This document shows, one piece after another, positions 9,119-18,341 of a stretch of DNA of 64,000 bases. Every line of letters starts with the position of its first letter. Position 1 is the stretch's first letter. The position numbers and the translations under genes are program-made. The DNA is taken from the NCBI GenBank assembly GCA_050732395.1, contig JBOHQX010000274.1:14996-78995 (forward strand), read 5' to 3'. This DNA comes from JBIOXB01 sp050732395. Lineage in GTDB: Bacteria; Zhuqueibacterota; Zhuqueibacteria; Zhuqueibacterales; Zhuqueibacteraceae. The notes below the pieces were generated by a model. That model was not told where the DNA came from and did not search any database. It saw only the letters and a list, made by a program, of their open reading frames with translations.

Positions 9119-10192
9119 ATGCGCATCAAAAAAACAGTTTTCGCCAACGCGTCGTATCTGTGCAAACTCCAAGCGAAGTTGAGCGAGCTGCGCCACCGCC
9201 ATGCCGCGCACTTCCGCCATCTCAAAGAAGTTTTTTATGAAAAACTATGGACCGGCACGGCGCGCGACTTGGGCGCGGAGATCAAGGCGATTGGTTATGG
9301 CTTTTACGAGCTCCGTTTGCATGCAAAAACCACTCTGGTACACGGCTCGGAAGTGATGCTGGACAGCCATCTCAATCTCAAACTGGCCGGTAATAAGCCT
9401 TTGATTAGTAAAATTCTGTCCGAGCATCACTATCCCGTGGCGCGGTATCATGAGTTTGACCTCGCACACCTCGACGAGGCTTATGAATTTCTCGCCGGGC
9501 TGGCAAGACCGTGCGTGGTCAAGCCGGCAGGCGCGGGTTCGGCGGGCAAGGGAATAACCACCGGAATTTTGACGCGCGGGGAACTGTCCAAAGCGGCGCT
9601 GTGGGCGAGCTGCTACAGCCAAAAACTCATCATCGAGAATCAAGTGGAAGGCGATTCATACCGGCTGCTCTATTTGCATGGCCGCTTTCTCGACGCCATC
9701 AGACGCCTTCCCCCTCGCGTACACGGCGACGGTAAACACACCATTCAAGAATTGATTGTCGCCGAGAATCACAGGCGCATGAATCCGGGCGCAATCATCT
9801 CGCTGCATCCGCTTGCCATCGATGCCGAATTAAAAAACCATCTACGCGCCACCGGTTATCATCTCAAGCACGTGCTCGCAAAGGGCAAAAGTATTGCGGC
9901 CAAGCGCGTGGTCAATCAAAACTCCCGTTATGAAAATGAATCGGTGCGTGCGATTGTCCACCCGGAGATTATCAAGAGCGGCGAGCACATCGCGCGGCTG
10001 CTGCAAATCGAGCTCGCCGGAATCGATCTGATCTGCAAAGACATCACCAGACCACTCGCCCAAGAAAACGGTGTAGTCAACGAGGTCAACACCACGCCGG
10101 CGTTGCACCATCACTATCTGATTTCCAACACCTCCGAAATCACGCCGGTCGCGGTTCATATTCAGAGGTACATATTAAATGGCAAAGATTGA
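9119..10192 (+). CDS. ATP-grasp ligase, cyanophycin-synthetase-like
   Basis: 357 residues, starting three bases after the RraA stop. The ATP-grasp core has a nucleotide-binding lysine and glycine-rich loop (VVKPAGAGSAGKGI, near 134) and the C-terminal metal-binding segment with E-V-N-T-T-P (near 323). The stretch KHTIQELI...NHRR resembles the insertion in the central domain of cyanophycin synthetase and related amino-acid ligases. The family joins a carboxylate to an amine or hydroxyl through an acyl-phosphate. No Mur-ligase domain follows, so it is not cyanophycin synthetase itself. It probably couples an amino or hydroxy acid in EPS assembly. Confidence 0.8.
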   Translation: MRIKKTVFANASYLCKLQAKLSELRHRHAAHFRHLKEVFYEKLWTGTARDLGAEIKAIGYGFYELRLHAKTTLVHGSEVMLDSHLNLKLAGNKPLISKILSEHHYPVARYHEFDLAHLDEAYEFLAGLARPCVVKPAGAGSAGKGITTGILTRGELSKAALWASCYSQKLIIENQVEGDSYRLLYLHGRFLDAIRRLPPRVHGDGKHTIQELIVAENHRRMNPGAIISLHPLAIDAELKNHLRATGYHLKHVLAKGKSIAAKRVVNQNSRYENESVRAIVHPEIIKSGEHIARLLQIELAGIDLICKDITRPLAQENGVVNEVNTTPALHHHYLISNTSEITPVAVHIQRYILNGKD

Positions 10193-11492
10193 AAACACGG
10201 GACCGCGCAAGCCCCCGGTGCTGATTCTGGGCGGCACGGAAAACGCCCTTTCTTTAACCCGCAGCCTGGGGCGGCGCGGAATAGATGTTTATGCCGCCGT
10301 GCCGGCGCATGAATCCGTGCGCTTCTCCCGCTATTGCACGCGCAGCTTTCCGCTTGCCGCAAGCGTGCCGGCAAAAGAGCAGTGGTGCACCCTTTTGTTC
10401 GGCCCCACCGCCCAGCGCCTTTCAGGCAGCTTGATCTTTCCGTGCAGCGATGAAGCCGTCGAGTTTGTGGCGCAAAATCGCCATGAGCTGCAATGTGATT
10501 ACGTGCTCGACGACGCCACGCCGGAAATTCAATTGGCCATGCTGGACAAGAAAAACACGCTGCAGCTCGCCAGGTCCGCAGGCGTGGCCGTGCCTAATTT
10601 TTGGGAGATCGAACACCTGCGCGAGCTCGAGAATATTTTGCCGGAGATCTTGTTTCCCGTCGTGGTCAAGCCCATCCATTCGCACCTTTTTCAAAAAATC
10701 TTTCCGGGCAGGCGTTACCTCTTCGCCAACAACGCCGTAGAGTTGCGCAAACAATTGCGTCAGGCTCTCACGGCAAAGCTAAAGATCATGATATCGGAAT
10801 TCATCCCCGGCCCGGACGCTTTATTGTCCAGCTACTACACCTACATGGATGCCGGCGGCAAGCCGCTCTTTCACTTCACCAAAAAAATCATTCGGCGTTT
10901 TTTAAAAAATCAAGGCCTGGCCTGTTATCATCAAACCGAATGGAGCGAAGAGGTGATGCAAGCGGGATTGAAATTCTTTGAAGGCATCCATTATCGCGGT
11001 TTCGGCAACGTGGAATTCAAACGTGACGTGCGCGACGGAAAGCTCAAGATCATCGAGTGCAACCCGCGTCTGACGGCAGCACAGGAATTGCTGGCGCGCT
11101 CCGGCATGGACGTCGCGCTGCTCATGTACAATCACATGGCCGGATTTGCCCTTCCCAACATGAACGGTTACCAACAAGGCCTGCGTTTATGGTTTCCGGT
11201 ACGCGACTTCCGCTCCTATCTCGAGCTCAGAAGAATGCGCGAGCTGTCGTTCTTCGGCTGGATCAAAAGCGTTTGCCACAAAAACACTTTGCCGTTTTTC
11301 AAGTGGTCGGATCCTTTGCCTTCCCTCTTCCGGCTGGTGCGTTTGGCCGTTCAGCTTCTGATAGGAGCCTCGAGAATTCACCGTTCACCATTCACCGTTA
11401 ACCATTCGCCATTCACCGTTGGCGAATATGGAAGAAGAACGATGAATTGTGAATTGTCAATTGTCAATGGCGAATTGAAAGAGCAACAATGA
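10179..11492 (+). CDS. ATP-grasp ligase, carbamoyl-phosphate-synthase-like
   Basis: 437 residues; its start overlaps the previous ATP-grasp gene by 14 bases. An N-terminal pre-ATP-grasp Rossmann part (PPVLILGGTENALSLTRSL) is followed by an ATP-grasp domain with VVVKPIHSHLF (near 161) and IECNPRLTAAQELL (near 292), which carry the lysine and the metal-binding E and N. It resembles predicted carboxylate-amine ligases of the PylC / D-Asp ligase type. The last 38 residues (about 400-437, with SPFTV repeated) are translated from a degenerate 7-bp repeat array and are unlikely to belong to the enzyme core. Confidence 0.8.
   Translation: MAKIENTGPRKPPVLILGGTENALSLTRSLGRRGIDVYAAVPAHESVRFSRYCTRSFPLAASVPAKEQWCTLLFGPTAQRLSGSLIFPCSDEAVEFVAQNRHELQCDYVLDDATPEIQLAMLDKKNTLQLARSAGVAVPNFWEIEHLRELENILPEILFPVVVKPIHSHLFQKIFPGRRYLFANNAVELRKQLRQALTAKLKIMISEFIPGPDALLSSYYTYMDAGGKPLFHFTKKIIRRFLKNQGLACYHQTEWSEEVMQAGLKFFEGIHYRGFGNVEFKRDVRDGKLKIIECNPRLTAAQELLARSGMDVALLMYNHMAGFALPNMNGYQQGLRLWFPVRDFRSYLELRRMRELSFFGWIKSVCHKNTLPFFKWSDPLPSLFRLVRLAVQLLIGASRIHRSPFTVNHSPFTVGEYGRRTMNCELSIVNGELKEQQ
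11376..11477. repeat. 7-bp-period array with inverted second half
   Basis: From 11376 the sequence runs as degenerate heptamers (ATTCACC, GTTCACC, ATTCACC, GTTAACC, ATTCGCC). From about 11441 a purine-side array (GAATTGT, GAATTGT, CAATTGT) runs as their approximate reverse complement. The array lies inside the 3' end of the ATP-grasp gene, just before its stop. It belongs to the same class as the arrays near 44.0, 44.8, 45.9, 46.5 and 48.3 kb. Confidence 0.7.
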
Positions 11493-12538
11493 ATCAAATC
11501 CGAATCAAAGAAGCCGTCCTAACGCCCTTTGTCCAAACCTTACTCTGCAAAGCCGGTGTCCACCCGGCGGAGGCGGCTTGTATGGCTCCGGTGTTTGTGT
11601 GGATGGATTTGATCGGACGCCGTCTGCACGGAATAAGCCGGCTGCCAGCGCTCATCAAGCGTCTTAAGCTGGGTTTGATCAATTCGCCCTGTGATCCCGA
11701 GATGACGTGCCCAACCAGGACGTTAGCGATCATTGACGGCAAAAATGGTTTTGGACAATACCTCGGTCACCTCGCCATGTCCGAAGCGATCAGCATGGCG
11801 CGGCAGCACGGCGTCGGCGTGGTGGGTGTGCGCGGCAGCAATCATTTCGGGGCCGGCGCATATTACGTTCATCTCGCGGCGAATCACCAGCAAATCGGCA
11901 TCGCGATGAGCAATTCCGTTCCCAAGGTAGCGCCGTTTGGTGGCGTGCAGCCCGTGCTTGGAACAAACCCGTTTGCATTTGGTGCGCCGGCGTTTAAGGG
12001 CCGCCCAATTCTCGCCGATTTCTCGACGAGCGCCATACCCGGCTCCAAAGTTCTGGAAGCGATCGCGGAAGAGCGAAGTCTGCCGGAAGGGCTGGTGGTT
12101 GACGCACAGGGAAAGAGCATCGTCGATCCAAATCATATCGGCAATGGCGCCCTCCTGCCCTTTGGCGGCCCCAAGGGATTTTGTGTGGGATTGATGGTGG
12201 AGATCCTCAGCGGCGTTTTGACCGGCGCGGGCGTTTCGCACGGCGTGGCCTCGATGTATGAAGATTTCTCCCGGCCGGCCAACAGCGGCCATTTTTTTGT
12301 CGCCCTTGACCTCGCACAGTTCATGCCTTTGCCGCTGTATTATGAACGCATTGCACAACTTCTCGCTTTGATCAAGGCCGCCGGCAAAGCGGGTGAGGCC
12401 GAAGGCGTGCTCATTCCCGGCGAAACGCGTTGGCGTATTTTTTCCGAACAGAAGGTCAAGGGTGTGCTCATTGATCAGAAAACCGCCGCTGGCCTGACGA
12501 TACTGGCGCAGCAGTACAGGGTGGCGGTGCCGTGGTAA
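11489..12538 (+). CDS. Ldh_2 family NAD(P)-dependent dehydrogenase
   Basis: 349 residues, the usual length of the malate / L-lactate / L-sulfolactate dehydrogenase family (Ldh_2), which is unrelated to classical lactate dehydrogenase. GSNHFGAGAYYV (near 117) holds the catalytic-type histidine, and GTNPFAFGAP forms the cofactor-binding floor. The start overlaps the preceding stop by four bases. The enzyme interconverts a 2-hydroxy and a 2-oxo acid. Its place beside an aldolase-like protein and two ligases suggests it makes or reduces the acid that the ligases attach. The substrate is not readable from the sequence. Confidence 0.87.
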   Translation: MNQIRIKEAVLTPFVQTLLCKAGVHPAEAACMAPVFVWMDLIGRRLHGISRLPALIKRLKLGLINSPCDPEMTCPTRTLAIIDGKNGFGQYLGHLAMSEAISMARQHGVGVVGVRGSNHFGAGAYYVHLAANHQQIGIAMSNSVPKVAPFGGVQPVLGTNPFAFGAPAFKGRPILADFSTSAIPGSKVLEAIAEERSLPEGLVVDAQGKSIVDPNHIGNGALLPFGGPKGFCVGLMVEILSGVLTGAGVSHGVASMYEDFSRPANSGHFFVALDLAQFMPLPLYYERIAQLLALIKAAGKAGEAEGVLIPGETRWRIFSEQKVKGVLIDQKTAAGLTILAQQYRVAVPW

Positions 12539-12554
12539 GGCAGAATCTGAATCC

Positions 12555-13805
12555 ATGAAAACGATGCCCTTGAGCTCAATACCACAACTCCACGCAAAGG
12601 TCGAACCGACTTCCGTTACGAGTAATCACAAGAACGGTCTAGTGGATGTCCGCAGGTGCCACCAGGCAAAAAAGGTCCGCATCAAAATCCTGTTTATGAT
12701 CGATCACCTCCACGGCTTCGGTGGAACGGAGAAGCATCTGTATCACCTGGTGCAGCATTTGGATCAAGAGAAATTTTCCTGTTATCTCATGGTGATGGAC
12801 GGCGCTCCTGCGGTGTTGCGTCTTTATCAAGAAAAAGGCTGCCGCGTTCTGCCCTATGCTCTCGAAAGGATCTATGGCCGGCAGGCCCTGCGGCTCGCCC
12901 GGGAGTTGATGCGCTTCCTCAAAGAAGAGCGCATCGACGTCGTACAAACTTTTCACTTCGGCTCGGACACTTTAGGCGCGATGGTATCCCGGCTGGCAGG
13001 TGCGCCCATTCTCATTTCAAGCCGCCGGGATTTGGGCTCTTATCGCACGGGATGCCTGAAGCTGATCGACCGGATGATTTATCCCCTCTTCCATCATTAT
13101 ATATCGGTCTGCGGCGCGGTTTCCACCACTTTGATTGCAGACGGTATTCCACGCGACAGGATCACGGAGATTCCGAACGGCGTCGATTTGTCGGACTGGC
13201 CGGCGCCGGCCGAGTACTCGAGTGCCGCGATTCGGCAAAGATTGAATTTGGACCGCGAGGCCTTTGTGATCGGCAATCTCTCGCACTTCAGACCGGAGAA
13301 AGGCCACGCCACTTTTTTTGCTGCGATCCGCAGAGTGTCTGCACACATTCCCAATCTGAAGGTCCTGGCGCTCGGGTCGGGCAAAGAACGGATTGAGCCC
13401 TTGATTCAGCAAGATTCCATACTTAAAAAAATCGTTGTCGTTGACAAAGTCGCCGACGCTCGGGAGTACCTGCCGGCTTTCGACCTTGCGTGCCTGACGC
13501 CGACGATGAATGAAGGCTTTTCCAACGCCCTCATCGAAGAGATGGCTGCGGGGATACCGGTCATTGCCACCGACGTCGGCGGCAATCGTGAGGCGGTGGT
13601 CGAGGGTGAGACGGGCTTCATTGTGAAACCGGGAGACGACGAGGCTATCACCGCAAGAATTATCGAGCTCTATCATAACCCGGAACTCCGCCGAACGATG
13701 GGAGCAAAAGCACGCAAGCGCGTCGAAGAACAGTTCAGTTTGGAAAAAATGCTGGCCCGTATGGAGAATTTATATCGGAGCCTGCTCGAAAGGAGAAAAT
13801 TGTGA
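12555..13805 (+). CDS. Glycosyltransferase, GT4 (GT-B)
   Basis: 416 residues. The acceptor-side start is FMIDHLHGFGGTEKHLYHLV, the G-G-T-E motif of GT4 enzymes. The donor-side domain carries NLSHFRPEKGH and the E-x7-E type motif EGFSNALIEEMAAGIPVI (near 319). The first 45 residues are polar and poorly conserved, so an internal start is possible. It would transfer an activated sugar to the lipid-linked repeat unit on the cytoplasmic face. Its stop overlaps the next start as GTGA. Confidence 0.9.
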   Translation: MKTMPLSSIPQLHAKVEPTSVTSNHKNGLVDVRRCHQAKKVRIKILFMIDHLHGFGGTEKHLYHLVQHLDQEKFSCYLMVMDGAPAVLRLYQEKGCRVLPYALERIYGRQALRLARELMRFLKEERIDVVQTFHFGSDTLGAMVSRLAGAPILISSRRDLGSYRTGCLKLIDRMIYPLFHHYISVCGAVSTTLIADGIPRDRITEIPNGVDLSDWPAPAEYSSAAIRQRLNLDREAFVIGNLSHFRPEKGHATFFAAIRRVSAHIPNLKVLALGSGKERIEPLIQQDSILKKIVVVDKVADAREYLPAFDLACLTPTMNEGFSNALIEEMAAGIPVIATDVGGNREAVVEGETGFIVKPGDDEAITARIIELYHNPELRRTMGAKARKRVEEQFSLEKMLARMENLYRSLLERRKL

Positions 13806-15295
13806 ACACAAAAGAATGGTTGCGCCAACTGGTCATGTTTGGCGTTTTGATGGCCGCTTCACGAGGAAGCGCCGGCTCGTATTACGTTGCAATGAACGGA
13901 TCGGATACGAATCCAGGAACGCAGCAAGCACCGTGGCGAACGATCGTCTACGCCATGGAGAAGACGGCTTCCGGAGACACGGTATTCGTGAGAAGCGGAA
14001 GCTATCCGGAAGGCGAGCTGTTTATCAATGCCGAAGACGGCCAGGGAGGTGCGCCTGGTAAAATGTGGACCCTGAAGGGCTATCGTAACGAGCGGCCGGC
14101 GCTGAACATCAACGTCAAAGTTTATGCAGGTTACGTGCGTATCCAGGGGTTTCGTTTCGAGGGCGGGGGCGTATTTGTGCGCTTCGATCATCCCGGGCAT
14201 TGCGAAATTCTCAACAATCACTTTGTAGGGGAATTCGGTTACGGTGCCGTCGAGGCCGGGGGCGACTCGAATCTCATCGCAGGCAATTACATTGAAATTG
14301 ACAGTGCGGTGACCAGCACCCTCGATCACGGCATCTACATTCATGGAGGCATCGGCTCGATCATTCGCAACAACGTCGTGAAGAACTCGTCCGGATATGG
14401 TATTCATCTCTATGATGAACGTGGCTATGATTTGCAGGACATCATCGTAGAGAACAATCAGGTTTATGGCTCACGGCTGCGGTCGGGAATCATCGTGGCG
14501 CTGGGTGGCAACAGCCGGGCGCGCAACATCACCATTCGCAACAACGTTGTGGTCCACAACGAGGTCGATGGCATTGCGGTGCGTGATGCCGCCCAGAACG
14601 TGAAAATCTACAACAACACCATTTACGGCGTGGGGCAAAACGGCATCTATTTCAAGTATGACGTCGATAACGTGATCGTGCGCAACAACATTATTCATCT
14701 CGGCGCGGGCCGGGAGCACATTTACAACAACAATAATGCGCCGGGCATCATCGTCGATCACAATCTTTACTGGCCGGCACCTTTGAAAATCACCGACGTG
14801 GTTGCTGCCAACCCGCTGATCGCGAATCCTCTTTTTGTCAACGAAACGCAATTCAACTTCAAGCTCAAATCCAACAGCCCGGCGATTGATGCCGGCGTCG
14901 ACGTGGGCCTGCCCTATTCGGGCAATTTGCCGGATATCGGCGCGGAAGAATTCGACGGATCCACGGCAGGTGTCGGCTCTTCCGAAGCGGGATCGCCTCA
15001 GAGCTTTGTGCTTCATCAAAACTTTCCGAATCCGTTCAATCCTGAGACGACGATCACGTATCATCTTCCTGTTGCCGCCGCGGTTACGCTGGCCATTTAT
15101 GATCTCCAGGGCCGTGAAGTGCGCCGCCTCGTCGACGTTACCCAGGCATCCGGCGAACATCAAGCGCGGTGGGACGGCAAGAATCAGATGGGCGAAACAG
15201 TTGCGGGCGGCGTATATATCTGCCGACTAACAGCAAGAAAGACGGGTAGCGAAAATGTGCTCAAGGAATCCACGCGCATGCTGTTGCTGCGGTAG
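13802..15295 (+). CDS. Secreted parallel beta-helix protein with T9SS-type sorting domain
   Basis: 497 residues from a GTG start. It has a signal peptide (about 1-25), then a DUF1565-like opening (YYVAMNGSDTNPGTQQAPW). A right-handed beta-helix follows (about 130-330), with asparagine-rich rungs such as IIRNNVVKNS and IRNNVVVHNEVDG. The C-terminus (about 400-497) is an FlgD-like / type A sorting domain opening with NFPNPFNPETTI, which is typical of proteins exported by type IX secretion in FCB bacteria. Beta-helix proteins of this kind are often polysaccharide lyases or epimerases. Inside an EPS locus it could trim or modify the polymer outside the cell. Catalytic residues cannot be assigned by eye. 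Confidence 0.87.
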   Translation: MNTKEWLRQLVMFGVLMAASRGSAGSYYVAMNGSDTNPGTQQAPWRTIVYAMEKTASGDTVFVRSGSYPEGELFINAEDGQGGAPGKMWTLKGYRNERPALNINVKVYAGYVRIQGFRFEGGGVFVRFDHPGHCEILNNHFVGEFGYGAVEAGGDSNLIAGNYIEIDSAVTSTLDHGIYIHGGIGSIIRNNVVKNSSGYGIHLYDERGYDLQDIIVENNQVYGSRLRSGIIVALGGNSRARNITIRNNVVVHNEVDGIAVRDAAQNVKIYNNTIYGVGQNGIYFKYDVDNVIVRNNIIHLGAGREHIYNNNNAPGIIVDHNLYWPAPLKITDVVAANPLIANPLFVNETQFNFKLKSNSPAIDAGVDVGLPYSGNLPDIGAEEFDGSTAGVGSSEAGSPQSFVLHQNFPNPFNPETTITYHLPVAAAVTLAIYDLQGREVRRLVDVTQASGEHQARWDGKNQMGETVAGGVYICRLTARKTGSENVLKESTRMLLLR

Positions 15296-15361
15296 AGCCG
15301 TCGTGAGGATCGATGTCACAATGGCTCGAATTTATTTGGACAAGTCGAAGAGGAGGCGCGC

Positions 15362-16759
15362 ATGAAGCAAAAGCCGAACATCATTTTGATTTCCATCGAT
15401 ACGTTGCGGGCCGGCCACGTGTCCTGCTATGGCTACCCGCGTCGGACCACGCCCAATCTCGACCGTATTGCGCGCGAAGGCACGCGCTATTTGCATGCTT
15501 ATTCCACGGCCGTGTGGACGCCGCCCGCCCATGCTTCGATGCTCACCGGATTGTATCCCTCGCAGCACGGCGTCGTGCATCAGAACAAGCTGGCCGAAGG
15601 TGTGCCTACCCTTGCGGAATTGTTGCGGCAAAACGGCTATCAGACCGCCGGTTTTGTAAACAATAGCCAGGTCGGCGAGCTGGTGGGTTTACACAAGGGC
15701 CACGAGGATTTTTACGAAATCTGGCGCGGGTTCGGCCGCAGCCAATTGGCCAGACGCGCATGGAACAAGGCCAAAGAGCTGTTGCGCTATACTGACCATG
15801 GTGCCGCGGCAACTAATGCGATGATCAAAAACTGGCTCGCACACAAGAAAAAAACCGGCCAGCCGTTTTATCTTTTCGTACACTACATCGACGTGCACAA
15901 TCCGCTCCGGGCGCCGCGGCGCTTTGCCGGCAAATTCTTTGAGACGGCATTGAAAAAACGGGTCGATACCAACAAAATCCGGCGGATCGCCGACAATCCA
16001 CTGATTTGCTATACCGACGATTTGCAGCTCAACGAAGCTGAACAAGAAGCACTCACGGCGATTTACGACGAGGAAATCTGCTATCTCGACCACCGCCTCG
16101 GCCAACTTTTGGACTGGCTCAAACGGCATGATTATCTCGACGGCACGCTGTTGCTGCTCACGGCCGATCATGGCGAGCACCTGGGCGAGCATGGGCAATA
16201 TTCCCATGTCGCCAGCGTATACGAGCCGGTCGTTCACATTCCGATGATTTTGCGCTATCCCGGCGTCCTGCCGGAGAATTCCGAAGTTGAAAAACTCATG
16301 CAACTGACGGACGTCCTTCCCATCGTTTTGAGTGCAGCCGGCGTCGAATATCCCGGCGAAGCCATTTTAACGGGAAGCGACTTGTTTTGGTATCATTGTT
16401 TTGAAAAAGAAAGGGCCTTCGTCGTCGCTGAATGGGAGGGCAGGATACCTTATTTCATTCAAAACCGGCTGCGGAACACCGGCACGCATGTTGATTTGGC
16501 ATGGATGCGCGAGCCGCTATTGATGATACGCGACCGGCGTCACAAGCTGATCAAGGGCAGTCATTCGTTGCGGCTTTATGATTTGCGGCACGACGGCGGC
16601 GAAAACCGGGATATTTCGGAACAAGCCGGCGGGATCGTGCAACGCTTGCTGGCACAACTGGAACAGTGGCAGGTTGAAAATTCCATGCAACTAAAGGCGG
16701 AGGAATATGAGTATGATGCCGAGATCAAGAAACACTTGACGGCACTGGGGTATTTATGA
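15362..16759 (+). CDS. Sulfatase-fold enzyme with Thr at the nucleophile position
   Basis: 465 residues, ribosome site GGAGG. The alkaline-phosphatase/sulfatase fold is clear. ISIDTLRAGHVSCYGY holds metal ligand D13, TTPNLDRIAREG follows, and TADHGEHLGEHG supplies D269 and H270. The usual C/S-x-P-x-R nucleophile signature is replaced by T53-P-P-A-H57, so there is no Cys or Ser to convert to formylglycine and the Arg is His. Threonine nucleophiles are known in phosphoglycerol and phosphoethanolamine transferases of this superfamily. The protein may therefore add or remove a phospho-substituent on the EPS instead of hydrolysing sulfate esters. It has no signal peptide. Confidence 0.8.
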   Translation: MKQKPNIILISIDTLRAGHVSCYGYPRRTTPNLDRIAREGTRYLHAYSTAVWTPPAHASMLTGLYPSQHGVVHQNKLAEGVPTLAELLRQNGYQTAGFVNNSQVGELVGLHKGHEDFYEIWRGFGRSQLARRAWNKAKELLRYTDHGAAATNAMIKNWLAHKKKTGQPFYLFVHYIDVHNPLRAPRRFAGKFFETALKKRVDTNKIRRIADNPLICYTDDLQLNEAEQEALTAIYDEEICYLDHRLGQLLDWLKRHDYLDGTLLLLTADHGEHLGEHGQYSHVASVYEPVVHIPMILRYPGVLPENSEVEKLMQLTDVLPIVLSAAGVEYPGEAILTGSDLFWYHCFEKERAFVVAEWEGRIPYFIQNRLRNTGTHVDLAWMREPLLMIRDRRHKLIKGSHSLRLYDLRHDGGENRDISEQAGGIVQRLLAQLEQWQVENSMQLKAEEYEYDAEIKKHLTALGYL

Positions 16760-18321
16760 GTGCAGGAACGCAATACAACATTCCTATTTCCATGACGTCA
16801 AAAAGCAGCATCCTCAGAAACATCATTTCCAATTGGGGCGGCTTTGCGGTCAACATTGTGATCGCGATGGCGCTCTCCCCTTTCATTGTTCGTACATTGG
16901 GAGAGACAGTTTACGGCATTTGGGTCTTGATCGGCTCGTTGACGGGATACTTGAGCATTCTCGATCTCGGCGTGCGCACCTCATTGGTGAAGTATATTTC
17001 AGAATATCATGCGAAAAGGGATTTTCAAGCTCTGAACGAGGTTTTCAACACCAGCCTGTTGGCCTTTCTCGTCATCGGCGCCTTGACAATCGCGGTTGCG
17101 CTGGTTTTGCCCTCGCTGTTTGCTTTGCTCGTGGCAGAGCCGCCCCTGGCTCCGGAGGCCATCCGCCGCACGATTTACATTGTCGGCGTCAACATTGCCT
17201 TGGCTTTTCCGCTCGGGCTTTACGGCGGGCTGCTTTCGGGATTTCAGCGCTACGACATCTCCAGCGCCATTGAAATCTTCATTGCGATTGTCAAAGCCGT
17301 GGCCACGGTGTTGCTTCTGAAAACGGGCGGCGGTTTGGTGGCCTTGGCGGCGATTTCACTCCTGGCCACAATCTTTGCTTCAACCCTCAGGATGGTTGCA
17401 GCGCACCGCCTTTGCCCCGCGCTGGCATTGCGCATGCGCATGGCCAGTCGCGCGTCGTTGAAAAAGATCTCAAATTACAGCGTCTTCAGTTTTCTGGTCA
17501 TCATCGCCGGGCGGATCATTTTTTACACCGATACCATCGTCATCACGACGTTCATGGGGGTGGCGGCCGTGGCATATTTTGCCGTGGCCGCAAACCTGAT
17601 TGAGTACCTGCGCAAGCTGGTGAAATCCATGACCACGGTGTTCGTGCCGGCCATCAGCTCCTATAAAGCCACCGGCCAAACTGAAAAACTGCGGCAACTG
17701 CTCTTTCATGGCACCAAATACACGCTGCTCATCACGTTGTGGGTGGGCATGATCATGACTGCCTACAGCCGGGAATTTTTCGTGCTTTGGATGGGCCCGG
17801 AATTCGGGGAGCGCTCGGCTCCGGTGCTCGTCATTCTGTTGCTGCCGCAAATTCTTGCCCTCGGCATGTACAATTTTGGCTCGGCTCTTTACGGCCTCGC
17901 CCGGCATCGCGCGCTCGCCTTCGCGAGCATGATCGAAGCCGCGGCGAATCTGCTGCTCAGCATTGTTTTGGTCAAGAAACTCGGACTCGCGGGCGTGGCG
18001 CTCGGCACGGCCATTCCGCAATTCATCAACTACGTCATCTGGTTGCCGGCCTACGCTTGCCGGATCCTGGAAATTTCCTGTTTCGAATACCTGCGCCGGT
18101 CCGTTCTTCCGACTTTATGGGCGGCGATTCCGCTGTGCGCATCGATCGTGCTCATGAAATCGTTTTTGCCGGCCTCCTCCTGGCTCGGTCTGGCCGCGAG
18201 CACCGCGGCTTGCAGCACCATCTATTACGCTTGCATTTGGGTCTTTTTGTTGCGGCGAGATCTGCATCTTTTTGCGAAGCCGCAACCGCTTGGCAATTTG
18301 CACCGGCGTGCAATGTCTTAG
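16756..18321 (+). CDS. Wzx-type oligosaccharide flippase
   Basis: 521 residues, hydrophobic throughout with about 12-14 membrane segments. The N-terminus (NWGGFAVNIVIAMALSPFIVRTLGETVYGIWVLIGSLTGYLSILDLG) is typical of polysaccharide biosynthesis flippases of the MOP superfamily. It moves the undecaprenyl-linked repeat unit across the inner membrane. The start overlaps the sulfatase-like stop as ATGA. Together with the Wzy-like gene at 20506 it shows a Wzx/Wzy-dependent assembly route. Confidence 0.9.
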   Translation: MSAGTQYNIPISMTSKSSILRNIISNWGGFAVNIVIAMALSPFIVRTLGETVYGIWVLIGSLTGYLSILDLGVRTSLVKYISEYHAKRDFQALNEVFNTSLLAFLVIGALTIAVALVLPSLFALLVAEPPLAPEAIRRTIYIVGVNIALAFPLGLYGGLLSGFQRYDISSAIEIFIAIVKAVATVLLLKTGGGLVALAAISLLATIFASTLRMVAAHRLCPALALRMRMASRASLKKISNYSVFSFLVIIAGRIIFYTDTIVITTFMGVAAVAYFAVAANLIEYLRKLVKSMTTVFVPAISSYKATGQTEKLRQLLFHGTKYTLLITLWVGMIMTAYSREFFVLWMGPEFGERSAPVLVILLLPQILALGMYNFGSALYGLARHRALAFASMIEAAANLLLSIVLVKKLGLAGVALGTAIPQFINYVIWLPAYACRILEISCFEYLRRSVLPTLWAAIPLCASIVLMKSFLPASSWLGLAASTAACSTIYYACIWVFLLRRDLHLFAKPQPLGNLHRRAMS

Positions 18322-18341
18322 CATTGGGCACTGAGAATGAC

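Noticed and set aside
9119..10192. Cyanophycin synthetase
   Set aside because: Only the ATP-grasp part is similar; the C-terminal Mur-ligase-like domain is missing and the protein is less than half the usual length.
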